From Vibrio coralliilyticus ATCC BAA-450 (GTDB lineage: Bacteria > Pseudomonadota > Gammaproteobacteria > Enterobacterales > Vibrionaceae): DNA of 64,000 nt. The position numbers and the translations under genes are program-made. This document shows, in pieces, positions 54,960 through 63,992 of the stretch. How positions within the stretch are numbered: the first letter of the stretch is position 1; the number at the start of each line of letters is the position of its first letter. The notes under the pieces were generated by a model. That model was not told where the DNA came from. It saw only the letters and a program-made list of their open reading frames with translations, and searched no databases. The stretch spans positions 1-64,000 of the forward strand of contig NZ_ACZN01000014.1 in assembly GCF_000176135.1 (NCBI RefSeq), in the 5' to 3' direction.

Positions 54960-56257
54960 ATGATGCTGACGTCAGTGCCCCCGCAGAAAAGTTACACCTT
55001 TTGCTCTTGGACGACGAACCCGACATTCTCAAGTCCTTGACGCGTGTGTTGCGTTTTGATTATCAAGTGGTGTCGTTCAACAACGGTCATGACGCCTTGG
55101 CGCATCTCGAAGAGCATGACGTGTCGATCATCATCTCTGACATGCGCATGCCTGAGATGGACGGTGCGGAATTTCTCACTAAAGCCCGCGCGATCCGTCC
55201 TAACTCCATTCGGTTTCTCTTAACGGGGTACAGCGACATGGAGTCGACCATTCGAGCGGTCAATGAAGGGGGGATCCACACCTACATTGCCAAACCTTGG
55301 GACAACGAAGGCTTAAAACTGACGCTGTCTAAAGCCTCTGAGCTGTTCGAATTGCGCCGTCAAAAGCAGGCGCTGACTGATGAACTGCAACAAAAGAACG
55401 CTCAACTGAGTGACTGGAATGACGCCCTAGAAGACAAAGTCAAACAGCGCACTGCCGCATTGCAAGATTCCAATAAGAAGATGAGTGCGCTGCTGACCAG
55501 TCGGACCCGAACGTTTAAAGACATCCTCGCCGCCCTGTCCGCCATTATTCAACACGCCACGGGTCAACCACACCACCAAAGTGAGCGGGTCGCCGAATAC
55601 ACTAAGTTGGTCGCGGCACGTATGGCACTGCCCGAAGCCCAGGTGACCCATTGTTACTTGAGTGCCCTGCTGCATGAAATTGGCTTGATAGGTGACAGCC
55701 CCGCGCCCGAAGTACTGACGACCCAAGGAGAGGGGGCGCAGATCCGCCTGGCTCCTCCGGCAAATGCGGAAGTCGGCGCCACCATCATTGGTCAAATTCA
55801 GCGCTTTAGCCCGTTGGTAGATATCATTCGTCATCAGGACGAAAACTTTGACGGGACTGGCCACCCTGATCATCTTGCCGGGGATGCCATCCCCGTCGGT
55901 GCCCGAATTTTACGCGTGATCAAAAATTACGATTTTTTTGTCTCGAGTCTGCACAATTCCGCCCGTCTCAAGCCGAGCAGTGCGAGGGCCTTTTTAGAGC
56001 AACAAGCGGGCACGCTGTACGATCCTGAGGTGGTTCGCCATTTCTTGGAAGTGCTCAAGACCGAAGTGGAAGACGCCGACGTCGACTTATGTGTCGGCCT
56101 TGATGAACTTAAAATTGGCGCTGTGCTTAAGCAGGACGTGTATCACCCGAATGGTCAGATGATGCTGTCTGCGGGCCAAGAGATCAACGAGGCGTTACTC
56201 AATAAACTGAAACAAATTGAAGCGTCCGTGGAAGTGCCTATTGCCGTGTACGTCTGA
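54956..56257 (+). CDS. receiver with degenerate HD-GYP domain, HnoD-like
   Basis: 433 residues. Receiver 1-130 (LDDEPDI, phospho-Asp in IIISDMRMPEMDG, AKPW), a coiled coil (about 135-185), then an HD-GYP domain whose metal ligands are altered: ALLHEIGLIG replaces HDIGK and RHQDENFDGTGHP replaces HHE-DGxGYP. Catalysis is therefore doubtful. In Shewanella HnoD, a degenerate HD-GYP receiver, inhibits HnoB until phosphorylated, and the coupled gene order here suggests the same. Confidence 0.87.
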   Translation: MNDADVSAPAEKLHLLLLDDEPDILKSLTRVLRFDYQVVSFNNGHDALAHLEEHDVSIIISDMRMPEMDGAEFLTKARAIRPNSIRFLLTGYSDMESTIRAVNEGGIHTYIAKPWDNEGLKLTLSKASELFELRRQKQALTDELQQKNAQLSDWNDALEDKVKQRTAALQDSNKKMSALLTSRTRTFKDILAALSAIIQHATGQPHHQSERVAEYTKLVAARMALPEAQVTHCYLSALLHEIGLIGDSPAPEVLTTQGEGAQIRLAPPANAEVGATIIGQIQRFSPLVDIIRHQDENFDGTGHPDHLAGDAIPVGARILRVIKNYDFFVSSLHNSARLKPSSARAFLEQQAGTLYDPEVVRHFLEVLKTEVEDADVDLCVGLDELKIGAVLKQDVYHPNGQMMLSAGQEINEALLNKLKQIEASVEVPIAVYV

Positions 56258-56279
56258 TCCGATAGAAAGAGAGGTAAAT

Positions 56280-56633
56280 ATGACAAAACCTACCTACGGC
56301 TTTTCCCCAGATACCATCGCCGGGTTAGTGGGAGAGGAGGGCATTGAAGAATTGCTCACCGAATATCAGGGGTTGGCCAATCAATATTTAGCAATGCCCG
56401 CTCCGGCTCTAGGGGAAGTGGTCAATGCCACGTTTTATCGCACGGTGCATTCACTGAAGGCGGCCAGCCAGTTTGTCGGGGCTGAGCGAGTGGCCGAAGA
56501 GGCGCTCGCCTTGGAAACGGCGTGTAAGGATGGCGCGGTGTGCAACGGGGCCATCACCACCATGGCGACCGACCTTCAACTGCAATTAAAAGACATCAAT
56601 ACGCAAATCACGCACTATCTGCAGTCTCGTTGA
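56280..56633 (+). CDS. histidine phosphotransfer (HPt) protein
   Basis: 117 residues from ATG 56280 with AGAGAGG upstream; an earlier in-frame start is inside the previous gene. The HPt motif is TVHSLKAASQFVGAERV, with the phospho-His in HSLKAAS. Can pass phosphate among the receivers of this cluster. Its last 26 bases overlap the end of the convergent kinase gene. Confidence 0.87.
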   Translation: MTKPTYGFSPDTIAGLVGEEGIEELLTEYQGLANQYLAMPAPALGEVVNATFYRTVHSLKAASQFVGAERVAEEALALETACKDGAVCNGAITTMATDLQLQLKDINTQITHYLQSR

Positions 56634-58263
56634 TCGCCTGATCTGAGAGTGAAAGGGGGAAGGCCAGCGTGACAACCACACCGCCGACATCGCGGTTTTG
56701 GACGCGCATCACCCCATCATGATGACGCACGATATTATACGCGAAGGTCAATCCCAACCCCATTCCTTGACCAACTGGCAAGGTGGTAAAGAAGGGGTCG
56801 TACACCCGCTTGAGATCCGCCGCTTCAATACCCACCCCGTTATCCACCACGTGGATCACCCAACGTTGGCCGTCTTGTTGGGCGGCGATGGAGATCTGGC
56901 CTTCCTCTGGGTTAGGCTTGAGCTCGCACGCTTGAATGGCGTTCCTCAGCAGTTCAGTGAATAATTGTCGAAAGTCGTCTGGGTGCACGCGCCATTGGGG
57001 TAAGTCAGTGAGCGACGCGCTGACAGTGATGCTCAATGTCTCCGGCGGCGCCAGCGTCTCTAGGCAGTGAGTCACTAACTGTTTGAGCAAAATGGGCTCT
57101 CGAGTGCCTTTCTCTTGGTGAAGCTGGGTGGCGTAACGTTGCAACGCCGTGACGATCGCTCGGACCCGGTCCACGCTCACCAGCGCATCGTTCAGGCTGT
57201 CACGAAAGTCTTCCTCTAGACACTCTACGTACTGGGCTTGTTTCCATTGCTCTAGGTCTTGATTGGCTTGAGCATCGCTGCCATCGCGCAACGCTTCACT
57301 GCGCTCAATCCACGTTTGGTAAGTACCTAGGTAGGTCTGGCACATTTGAAGGTTACTGCTCACAGCCCCCATGGGGTTGTTGATTTCATGCGCCACCCCA
57401 GCAGCCATGGTACCAATCGATGCCAGTTTCTCCGACTCGACCAGCTTCTCTTGGGTATTTTTAAGCTGCTCATTCGTGGCCGTCAACTGATGATTGGCCT
57501 CGGTCAGCGCTTGCGTGCGCCTTTGTACTCGGGTTTCTAATGTCGCGTTGGCTTCCGCCAACTCGTTATGATAGCGTTCAGCTTTGTCTTCGGACACTTT
57601 GATCTGGGCGACCATGTTACTGAAGGCGCGCGATACCGTGGCCAGCTCGTCTCGGCCGTCAGTGCGAACGTCGACATCCCTCGCACCCGCCGCGATGTCG
57701 TCTGCGGCCCGTCGCAGTTCGCTCAATCGTTGAGTCAGATACGCTCCGAGCACATAGGAGAATAGCGCCACTAAGGTCATTTCACCGACCACGATAAGCG
57801 TGCTCCATTTCTTGGCCGAATCGATGGCAGCATTAAGGGCCGACAGGTCAAAACCAAGCCACACCGCGCCAAATTCGATTCCAGCTTCGGCGATCGGGCT
57901 CGAAACATCAAAAATACCATCCGTCACTAGATGCGAGCCCTTCTCCAAGCGTGAAGGATCGTGATCACTGGGCACTGAACCGACACTTGACAAGACTTGC
58001 CCACCCTCACCGAACACCGCCACATAGACAATGTCTTCGTTGCGTAGCAACTCTTGGGTAAAGGATTCGACGGTCGCCAGATCGTAAGAGAGCACCGCAT
58101 TTTTGACCGTGGAGGCGAACAAGTCAGAGGTGGAAAAAGCGCGTTGATCCAAACCGTCAAAGTTGGTTGTGCGTAAGTAATTGAGCGTCAACGTCAATAG
58201 AATAGCCAACAGCACAGCTTCAATCAGGGCCACCCCGAGGATGGTTTTCAGTCTCAGTGACAT
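56608..58263 (-). CDS. membrane histidine kinase paired with a PhnD-type binding protein
   Basis: 551 residues. Two transmembrane helices (about 7-28 and 155-178) enclose a periplasmic domain. HAMP region (about 180-235), coiled coil, H-box VAHEINNPMGAVSSN and HATPase (ELLRNAIQACE, DNGVGIEAADL, GQGMGLGLTFAYNI). The gene follows the binding-protein gene by 9 bases, so the periplasmic protein probably delivers the signal. No receiver in the chain; partners may be the receivers at 49880-56257. Confidence 0.9.
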   Translation of the reverse strand: MSLRLKTILGVALIEAVLLAILLTLTLNYLRTTNFDGLDQRAFSTSDLFASTVKNAVLSYDLATVESFTQELLRNEDIVYVAVFGEGGQVLSSVGSVPSDHDPSRLEKGSHLVTDGIFDVSSPIAEAGIEFGAVWLGFDLSALNAAIDSAKKWSTLIVVGEMTLVALFSYVLGAYLTQRLSELRRAADDIAAGARDVDVRTDGRDELATVSRAFSNMVAQIKVSEDKAERYHNELAEANATLETRVQRRTQALTEANHQLTATNEQLKNTQEKLVESEKLASIGTMAAGVAHEINNPMGAVSSNLQMCQTYLGTYQTWIERSEALRDGSDAQANQDLEQWKQAQYVECLEEDFRDSLNDALVSVDRVRAIVTALQRYATQLHQEKGTREPILLKQLVTHCLETLAPPETLSITVSASLTDLPQWRVHPDDFRQLFTELLRNAIQACELKPNPEEGQISIAAQQDGQRWVIHVVDNGVGIEAADLKRVYDPFFTTLPVGQGMGLGLTFAYNIVRHHDGVMRVQNRDVGGVVVTLAFPLSLSDQAINETADSA

Positions 58264-58272
58264 GGTTCGAAC

Positions 58273-59088
58273 CTAAGGCGTTAGATACTTGTCGAGCAAG
58301 GTGATATTTAGGGCACGGACATCGTCCCAGTCGCTGTCCTGCGCCGGCTCGATCCCCTTGAATTTGATCCGCCCTAACAGCGCTTGTCCTTCGCTGTCGT
58401 CATTCAGTGCCAACATCGCCTCGGCGATCTTCGCGCTTACGTCTGGCGGCAGAGCGGGATGGGTCGCAAATGCATGCGGTGTGTAGCCGGGGGTGCGCCA
58501 CAACACCTTGAGCTGACTGCGTACCGCTGGATCGGTGTTGTTAAGGGTGCGCTCTATTCCGCCCCCTGCTGGGAAGAAATCTTTGGCGACGTTGATGTAC
58601 ACCGAATCGTGCGAAGAGACATATTGCGGCGTGAAGGTGATCCCCATCGCTTGCAACGACGACCGGGGGACGACACTCGCGGCAAAGGCTGCGGGCGAAG
58701 GAAAGACCAACGTCTCACCATCCAAATCCTTCAAGTCTTGGATGGGACTGTCGCTCTTGGTGATGACGATGCCACGGATCAGCTTGTCTTTTTGTTTGGC
58801 AAACGCTTCGTACCCCGGTTTTTGATGAAACACCGTATAGTGATAAGGGTTCATGTAGGCGATATCGTACTCGCCTTTGAGCACGCGCTGCTCAAATTCT
58901 GGGATGTCCTTGGCGGTGCGAAAGACGATTTTGTAGCCGGTCTCTTCGGATAGGTGCTGCAAGATCGGGCCCCAGTTTTTGGCGAGGGTGATCGCCGATT
59001 GTTGTGGAACTATGCCGAACGTCAGGACGTTTTCCTGAGCCTGCAGCGGCAGCCCGACGATTAACGCCACCAATGCCAGTTTTTTCAT
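58273..59088 (-). CDS. PhnD-like periplasmic substrate-binding protein (sensor type)
   Basis: 271 residues from ATG 59088. Signal peptide (MKKLALVALIVGLPLQAQ), then a phosphate/phosphonate-binding PhnD fold (LTFGIVPQQSA, YDIAYMNPYHYTVF, VSSHDSVYINVA). No ABC permease or ATPase gene is nearby, and the next gene is a histidine kinase, so it likely works as a ligand receptor and not in uptake. The ligand is unknown. Confidence 0.87.
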   Translation of the reverse strand: MKKLALVALIVGLPLQAQENVLTFGIVPQQSAITLAKNWGPILQHLSEETGYKIVFRTAKDIPEFEQRVLKGEYDIAYMNPYHYTVFHQKPGYEAFAKQKDKLIRGIVITKSDSPIQDLKDLDGETLVFPSPAAFAASVVPRSSLQAMGITFTPQYVSSHDSVYINVAKDFFPAGGGIERTLNNTDPAVRSQLKVLWRTPGYTPHAFATHPALPPDVSAKIAEAMLALNDDSEGQALLGRIKFKGIEPAQDSDWDDVRALNITLLDKYLTP

Positions 59089-60067
59089 GTTGTTATCCCT
59101 TTCCATAGCCAACTTACTTAAAGCGTAGACAAAAGGTGGAAAAATTCGAATTTTTTATGAGTTTTCATGGCGTTGAAGAAACGTAATGTGACACCGTCGA
59201 GTGATTTCTCGCCCCCTAACTTGGCGAGGGGGAACTCTGTGGATCGTCCAACACTTGGTCGCCATCGGGGGCGCAATCGACGCAACGTCAAAACTTGGGC
59301 ATCTATTATGCATTGTTATAGAAAGATAATTAAAATCAGTATTTTACTTGGATTTTTGTTATTCGGGATAGTGTCATTGTGATGACGCAGTTGTCTCAAT
59401 AATGAGAATAAAAAAAATTATTTGACAGAGTGCTCAACATGCACCACGTTTAAGGAAACACAAGAATTTTGGTCAGTTGGCATTCTTTTCCGGTTAGGTT
59501 TGGTCAAAGCGGGAGTTTGAGAATGTTTCACGGTTATGAACACGCACATCTTGTCCAGCGTTTCGCTGCACCTGCGAACTTGTCCCTGCATGAAAATGCG
59601 TTAGTGGGTGGGGCGGGAACCTTTTCAGACTCACTTCCCGTCGTTCTGACGTTTCGTCCCTTATGCTGCGGCCGGAACGATAGGCGAAGACCGTTTTGCG
59701 CCAAACCGGCCGGAAAACCCAATGACACCCCCGAACGGTTCCGAAAAAACACACATAATCACGGGGCAGGGGAAAGGAAGCGTATCAGCACGCGCCGGGG
59801 TGAAGCTGGGTTTGGACGATTGAAGATTTCTCGCACCAGAGAAACGACGTCAACAAGCTAGAAACTGTCTCCTAAGCTAAGACCAAATGGCCGCCCAGCG
59901 GCCATTTGCATGTGTGCCTAGTCGCCCAGCCCCACCCGCGCTGTGGTAACCATAGTCCACCCAAAGGCAGGCCGCAAGTGAGGGAGACAGCCAGTAAACA
60001 ACCAGGCCACTGATGGTCGATTCAGAGGTCACGACCCATCCACAGGGCATCTGCAACAAGGAGACAT
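59089..60067. other. long non-coding region in the signalling cluster
   Basis: About 980 bases with only short frames of unlikely composition (Arg/His/Thr-rich, no ribosome sites). Two hairpins are visible: CCCCCT / AGGGGG around 59211-59231, and a 10-bp stem AAATGGCCGC / GCGGCCATTT at 59884-59906 before the Imm26-like gene. It may hold promoters for the divergent units and a small RNA, but I cannot show one. Confidence 0.5.
59884..59906. terminator. GC-rich hairpin in the long intergenic region
   Basis: 10-bp perfect stem (AAATGGCCGC / GCGGCCATTT) with a 3-base loop, no T-tract on either strand. Could be a terminator, a processing site or a protein-binding dyad. Confidence 0.45.
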
Positions 60068-60538
60068 GTGATGATACCCCAACCTCAAACCCTCCCTGGC
60101 AGTATTGTGCAAATTACCTTGAATAATGGGCGATTAGGTTTTGGCCTCGCGCTCAGATCCCCTCTGATGGCGTTTTCCAGAATGACGCTGACGGTCTGCC
60201 CTGAGCCCATTACCTCGGTGTTTGACTGGCCAACGTTTGTCCTCAGGATGAAACACTTGAACCAGTGTCCGGACAATTGGCAGGTGATCGGTCAGGTGAT
60301 CGACCACCCTTGGATTGAGCGTTCGTTTGACTTCTACCGCTACGATCCGTTGACCCGAACGTTTGCCATCGTCAGTTGTGAGAGCCACCGTGAAGCCACC
60401 TATGAACAATGCCTGCCTCTTGAATCGACTCTGCTGTGGAGTGCATCGGAAGTCAATGATCGTTTGCTGGCATACAGTGAAGGGCGCCCCTGCCAATGGA
60501 CCAAAGCCCGTTCAGCGACTCTGACGACGCGACGGTGA
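60068..60538 (+). CDS. Imm26-family-like protein
   Basis: 156 residues. The order of features, GSIVQITLNNGRLGFGLAL at the N-terminus, NWQVIGQVIDHPW in the middle and CLPLESTLLWSASEVNDRLL near the end, matches the Imm26 immunity family as I know it. Such proteins protect against polymorphic toxins, but no toxin gene is next to it here, so it is an orphan or has another job. Moderate confidence. ATG 60071 is equally possible. Confidence 0.55.
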   Translation: MMIPQPQTLPGSIVQITLNNGRLGFGLALRSPLMAFSRMTLTVCPEPITSVFDWPTFVLRMKHLNQCPDNWQVIGQVIDHPWIERSFDFYRYDPLTRTFAIVSCESHREATYEQCLPLESTLLWSASEVNDRLLAYSEGRPCQWTKARSATLTTRR

Positions 60539-60614
60539 TCGCGACCGGAAAGGGCGCCGTATGAAAATCACCCTTGGCCTTCAGGCAGAGGGGCGTCAAT
60601 AAGGAGGGCGTACT

Positions 60615-61145
60615 ATGCACACCGACCGACTGATCATTCGATCTTGGCTCCCTAGCGACCGAGCGCCGTTCGCCCAGCTCAACCAACATCCTAACATGGT
60701 GGGTTGCTGCGCAGATCAGCAATCGCGTGATGCCAGTGACCGCTTCGCAGCGCAGTGTGAATCGCTCATTGAAGCGCGCGGCTGGGGGCTGTGGGCGTTG
60801 GAGCTGAGAGCCACCCACGCCTTCGTTGGCTTTGCGGGGTTGCAACTGGAGCTATCCCCTTTGGGCGAAGAGCAGGTGCTGTTGGATGCGCGTCTGTCCC
60901 CCACCTATTGGGGGGCTGGCTTGGCTCAAGAGGCCGCGACGTTCGCACTTCGTTATGCGTTCGGCTCTCTGGCGTTGAACGCGGTGTACGCCCTAGCGCC
61001 TGCCCCTCAGTCTCGCTCGTGCCTCTTTCTGTCCCGACTCGGCTTCGAAGGCGATAGCAGGCAGCCTCAGACGGCGAAGGGGCAGTGGATATTGAAGGCC
61101 TCGAGCTGGTATTCCCGATCTAGCGCTGGTGAGAATGGACAGTAA
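60615..61145 (+). CDS. GNAT acetyltransferase of the RimJ/RimL type
   Basis: 176 residues. Begins TDRLIIRSWLPSD as in RimJ/L-type N-acetyltransferases. The later part has LSPTYWGAGLAQEAATFALRYAF, with an unusual acetyl-CoA loop (WGAGLAQEA), and the typical SRSCLFLSRLGFE motif. AAGGAGG precedes the ATG. Substrate unknown. Not part of the hrp-like regulon. Confidence 0.82.
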   Translation: MHTDRLIIRSWLPSDRAPFAQLNQHPNMVGCCADQQSRDASDRFAAQCESLIEARGWGLWALELRATHAFVGFAGLQLELSPLGEEQVLLDARLSPTYWGAGLAQEAATFALRYAFGSLALNAVYALAPAPQSRSCLFLSRLGFEGDSRQPQTAKGQWILKASSWYSRSSAGENGQ

Positions 61146-61286
61146 GACATTGGGCACATTAGCGTAACAAAATGGACGATTTTTCCCCGATTTTTTAACC
61201 ATTTGGTGCTATACCTTAAAGAAGCAGTGTGAGCTTCCAGGCGCTGGCGTTTGACCCCTCATCAGCCAACAGAGAAGGAGATCGGT

Positions 61287-61829
61287 ATGCAAGGAGCCGT
61301 CTTTACAGCATTTTCCGATATGATCATCGAAAAAATGGGCATGGAGATGCTCGATGATCTGATCGACTCGACCGAACCAGAATCCGGCGGTGTCTACACC
61401 GCAGGTGGCAACTACGCCGACAGTGAGCTGATCAACATGGTTGGTGCGTTAGCCGAGAAGACCAACCTGCCCGCCGGGGAACTGGTGCGTGCATTTGGCC
61501 ACTACCTGTTCAAAAAACTCTATGACAGTTGCCCCACCGACATCTCGCAAATCACCGATCTCAAAACCTTCCTGCTCGCGATCGACAGCGTCATTCACAA
61601 AGAAGTCAAACGGCTCTACCCCCAAGCCTATTTGCCCACATTCGCGTACGAGGAACAAGACGATGGGTCGTTGGTGATTTATTATAATTCTGACAGAGCG
61701 CTGTGTGAACTAGCGGAAGGACTGATTGTTGGCGCTTCTGAACATTTCAACCAACCCATCCACTTGGCGCACCCAGAGTGCCTGCATCGGGACGATCAGC
61801 ACTGCAAGATCATCGTTTCATTTGATTAA
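61287..61829 (+). CDS. hnoX: H-NOX heme-based nitric oxide sensor
   Basis: 180 residues from ATG 61287 with AAGGAG seven bases upstream. H-NOX hallmarks: start MQGAVFTAFSDMIIEKMG, proximal heme ligand His104 (SVIHKEVKRLYP), and the heme-propionate motif Y-x-S-x-R as Y133-N-S135-D-R137, followed by LCELAEGLIVGASEHF. Binds NO at the heme and inhibits its partner kinase. The kinase gene follows 12 bases later. Confidence 0.95.
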   Translation: MQGAVFTAFSDMIIEKMGMEMLDDLIDSTEPESGGVYTAGGNYADSELINMVGALAEKTNLPAGELVRAFGHYLFKKLYDSCPTDISQITDLKTFLLAIDSVIHKEVKRLYPQAYLPTFAYEEQDDGSLVIYYNSDRALCELAEGLIVGASEHFNQPIHLAHPECLHRDDQHCKIIVSFD

Positions 61830-61841
61830 TGGAGCATAACC

Positions 61842-62795
61842 ATGAGCGGTGGGGTGAATTATCAGCGCGCCTACGAGCGTGAGCGGTTAGCGCGAACCGA
61901 AGCCGAGCGTTTGCTGGCGGACAAAACGCGAGATTTGTACGACAACGTGATCGTGCTGGAAAAGACGTTGGAAGAATTAAAAGTGAGTCAAAAGCAGCTC
62001 ATTCAGGCCGCTAAAATGGCGTCCATCGGCCAACTAGCCGCCGGGGTGGCTCATGAAATCAATAACCCCGTCGGGTTCTCGATGAGCAACGTCCAAACCC
62101 TGAGTGAATACCTGTCACACATTTTTCAACTCGACCAGTGGATGATGACCCAAGCGGCACTTCCCGATGATCTGAAACATCAATACGAGCAGCAGCGTCA
62201 AGCGTTGGCAATGGACGAACTCAAAGACGACACGCAGGCGCTGATCGATGAAACGCTTGGCGGACTTGACCGAGTTCGCAACATCGTATCGAGCCTCAAG
62301 CAAGTGACCCATGCAGGCGGCAATTCGAGGGAGCTGTGCGACATCAATCGCTGCATCGACGAATCGCTGAAAGTGGTGTGGAATGAAATCAAATACAAGA
62401 TGGAGGTGGCCAAGCACTTGCTGCCCGAGCTTCCCTCGGTGCAGGCAGATGGGCAAAGCATTCAGCAGATCCTCATTAATATGTTCATCAATGCCGCCCA
62501 CGCGTGTGAGGATAAAGGGACACTCACCGTCAGCACGCAGACGCAGGTCTACAAAGGCGTGCAAGGTATCCTGATCAAAGTCAAAGACGATGGAGCAGGG
62601 ATGTCCGACGAGGTCAAAGAGAAAATCTTCGACCCATTTTATACCACTAAGAAAGTGGGCGAAGGCACCGGGTTGGGCTTGTCCGTGACCCACAATTTGG
62701 TCGAAAAACACGGAGGTCACATCAGTGTCAACAGCAAAGTGGGGGTGGGGACCTGCTTTGGTATTTTTCTCCCCCTTGGGCCAGCGAGCGAGTGA
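61842..62795 (+). CDS. hnoK: H-NOX-associated histidine kinase HnoK
   Basis: 317 residues, soluble, no sensor domain of its own. An N-terminal coiled coil (about 10-55), H-box VAHEINNPVGFSMSN near residue 70, a HisKA helical region, and HATPase with NMFINAAHACE, DDGAGMSDEV and GTGLGLSVTHNL. Architecture and gene order fit HnoK. The likely phosphate acceptors are the receiver-EAL and receiver-HD-GYP proteins 6-8 kb upstream. Confidence 0.93.
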   Translation: MSGGVNYQRAYERERLARTEAERLLADKTRDLYDNVIVLEKTLEELKVSQKQLIQAAKMASIGQLAAGVAHEINNPVGFSMSNVQTLSEYLSHIFQLDQWMMTQAALPDDLKHQYEQQRQALAMDELKDDTQALIDETLGGLDRVRNIVSSLKQVTHAGGNSRELCDINRCIDESLKVVWNEIKYKMEVAKHLLPELPSVQADGQSIQQILINMFINAAHACEDKGTLTVSTQTQVYKGVQGILIKVKDDGAGMSDEVKEKIFDPFYTTKKVGEGTGLGLSVTHNLVEKHGGHISVNSKVGVGTCFGIFLPLGPASE

Positions 62796-62960
62796 AGAGG
62801 GATTATCAGCGTGATCATTTACGCGGTGTGATCGTCCGCTCAAAACTTGCTGTTTACAGTGCTCGCGCGCAACTGTCCGTTTCTCATCGTCTATGCTTGT
62901 GAATGATTATGCGCATAGTTTCATTTTTCGTTGGACAGACGACAGCAAGGAGAGGACCCC

Positions 62961-63947
62961 ATGGGCAAAGTGATCCAAGGCAACACCCTCAAATACACCA
63001 GCGGTCAACTTGGGCGCTATGGTGATCACATTGGCTCGGCGAAGCAAGCGGTGCATGACGGAGACACGCTGACCATCGCTGTAGACGGCAATTTTTCCAT
63101 TCGCTTTCTGGGCATTGATACCCCTGAAACGTCGTTCGAGATCCAAGGGGATGGCGATTTTCAGTCCTTGGGTACCCAAGCTTGGCACGCTTATCTTGAG
63201 GCCCTAGTCGAGGATTGGTCTGACATGGATGTCGTGCTCGGTGAGTCATTGAGTGCCGATCTGCGCCAGCGACTGGCACAGCCTGCCGTGGCGTTCAACC
63301 ACAGTGTGCACGCTAAGCGTGCCGAACGACAGCTCGAAGCGCTCATTGAGGCCGACATGCATATTTACGGTTTGACGCGCGAGACCTTTCGGTTCTTTCT
63401 TCCCTTCGCCTACGATATCGTCGATAGCTACGGGCGACTACTCAGCTACGTGCAACTGGACAAACGCAACCCCGCGATGGAAGTGCCTCCGGCTTATGTG
63501 ATGTCCTACAATCAACATTTGTTAGAAACGGGCCACGCACTGCCTTACTTCATTTGGCCCAATGTCAATCCATTTCGACGAGCAGAGAGTGTGCTGGCCG
63601 CGGTGTATGACGATCCAGAAACCTTTAGGCAACAACTGCGGGGAGATCACTCGTTACAACGTGCCAGAACCGCCGTTCGTCGCGCTCGAGAGTCGCAGAA
63701 AGGCGTGTTTGGTCACACGCAAGATCCAAAAGGGGCCGACGTTGCCCCCTTGTTGCTTGAGCCATTTGAGCTGCGCTTCCTCAGTCGCCGCTGTGCCCCG
63801 TCCCGCCCCTTTATCGATTTGTCGGCGGACGACGACGTGATCTGCGCGCCGTGTAACTACATCCACACGCGGCCAGAAGACCGACTGTTCATTCCACCAG
63901 AGTATGTTCCATTGTTTGAGCAACGAGGCTGGACAAAGCAGACCTAA
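62961..63947 (+). CDS. SNase-fold (thermonuclease-like) protein
   Basis: 329 residues from ATG 62961 with AAGGAG upstream. The N-terminal part has the staphylococcal nuclease core VHDGDTLTI and IRFLGIDTPET, including the Asp and Arg of the active site region, and later DSYGRLLSYV, which holds the second conserved block. Between them is an insertion of about 90 residues, and the C-terminal 120 residues are not part of the fold. No signal peptide, so probably intracellular. Whether it still cuts nucleic acid is open. A terminator follows. Confidence 0.8.
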   Translation: MGKVIQGNTLKYTSGQLGRYGDHIGSAKQAVHDGDTLTIAVDGNFSIRFLGIDTPETSFEIQGDGDFQSLGTQAWHAYLEALVEDWSDMDVVLGESLSADLRQRLAQPAVAFNHSVHAKRAERQLEALIEADMHIYGLTRETFRFFLPFAYDIVDSYGRLLSYVQLDKRNPAMEVPPAYVMSYNQHLLETGHALPYFIWPNVNPFRRAESVLAAVYDDPETFRQQLRGDHSLQRARTAVRRARESQKGVFGHTQDPKGADVAPLLLEPFELRFLSRRCAPSRPFIDLSADDDVICAPCNYIHTRPEDRLFIPPEYVPLFEQRGWTKQT

Positions 63948-63967
63948 TCATGAACAAACGCTCCTTT

Positions 63968-63992
63968 AAGCCGCACTCGATGCGGCTTTTTT
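63968..63992 (+). terminator. rho-independent terminator after the SNase-like gene
   Basis: Stem AAGCCGCA / TGCGGCTT with a 5-base loop and T-run (63987-63992), 21 bases after the stop codon. Confidence 0.93.

Noticed and set aside
59492..59660. GGAACC followed by a possible -10 near 59620
   Set aside because: The base run 15 bases downstream is CCCGTCG, which lacks the ACT core of the hrp-like boxes, and no gene follows.
59469..59861. 130-codon plus-strand frame and the minus-strand frames opposite
   Set aside because: Arg/His/Thr-rich sequence unlike a folded protein, no ribosome site, overlapping frames on both strands.
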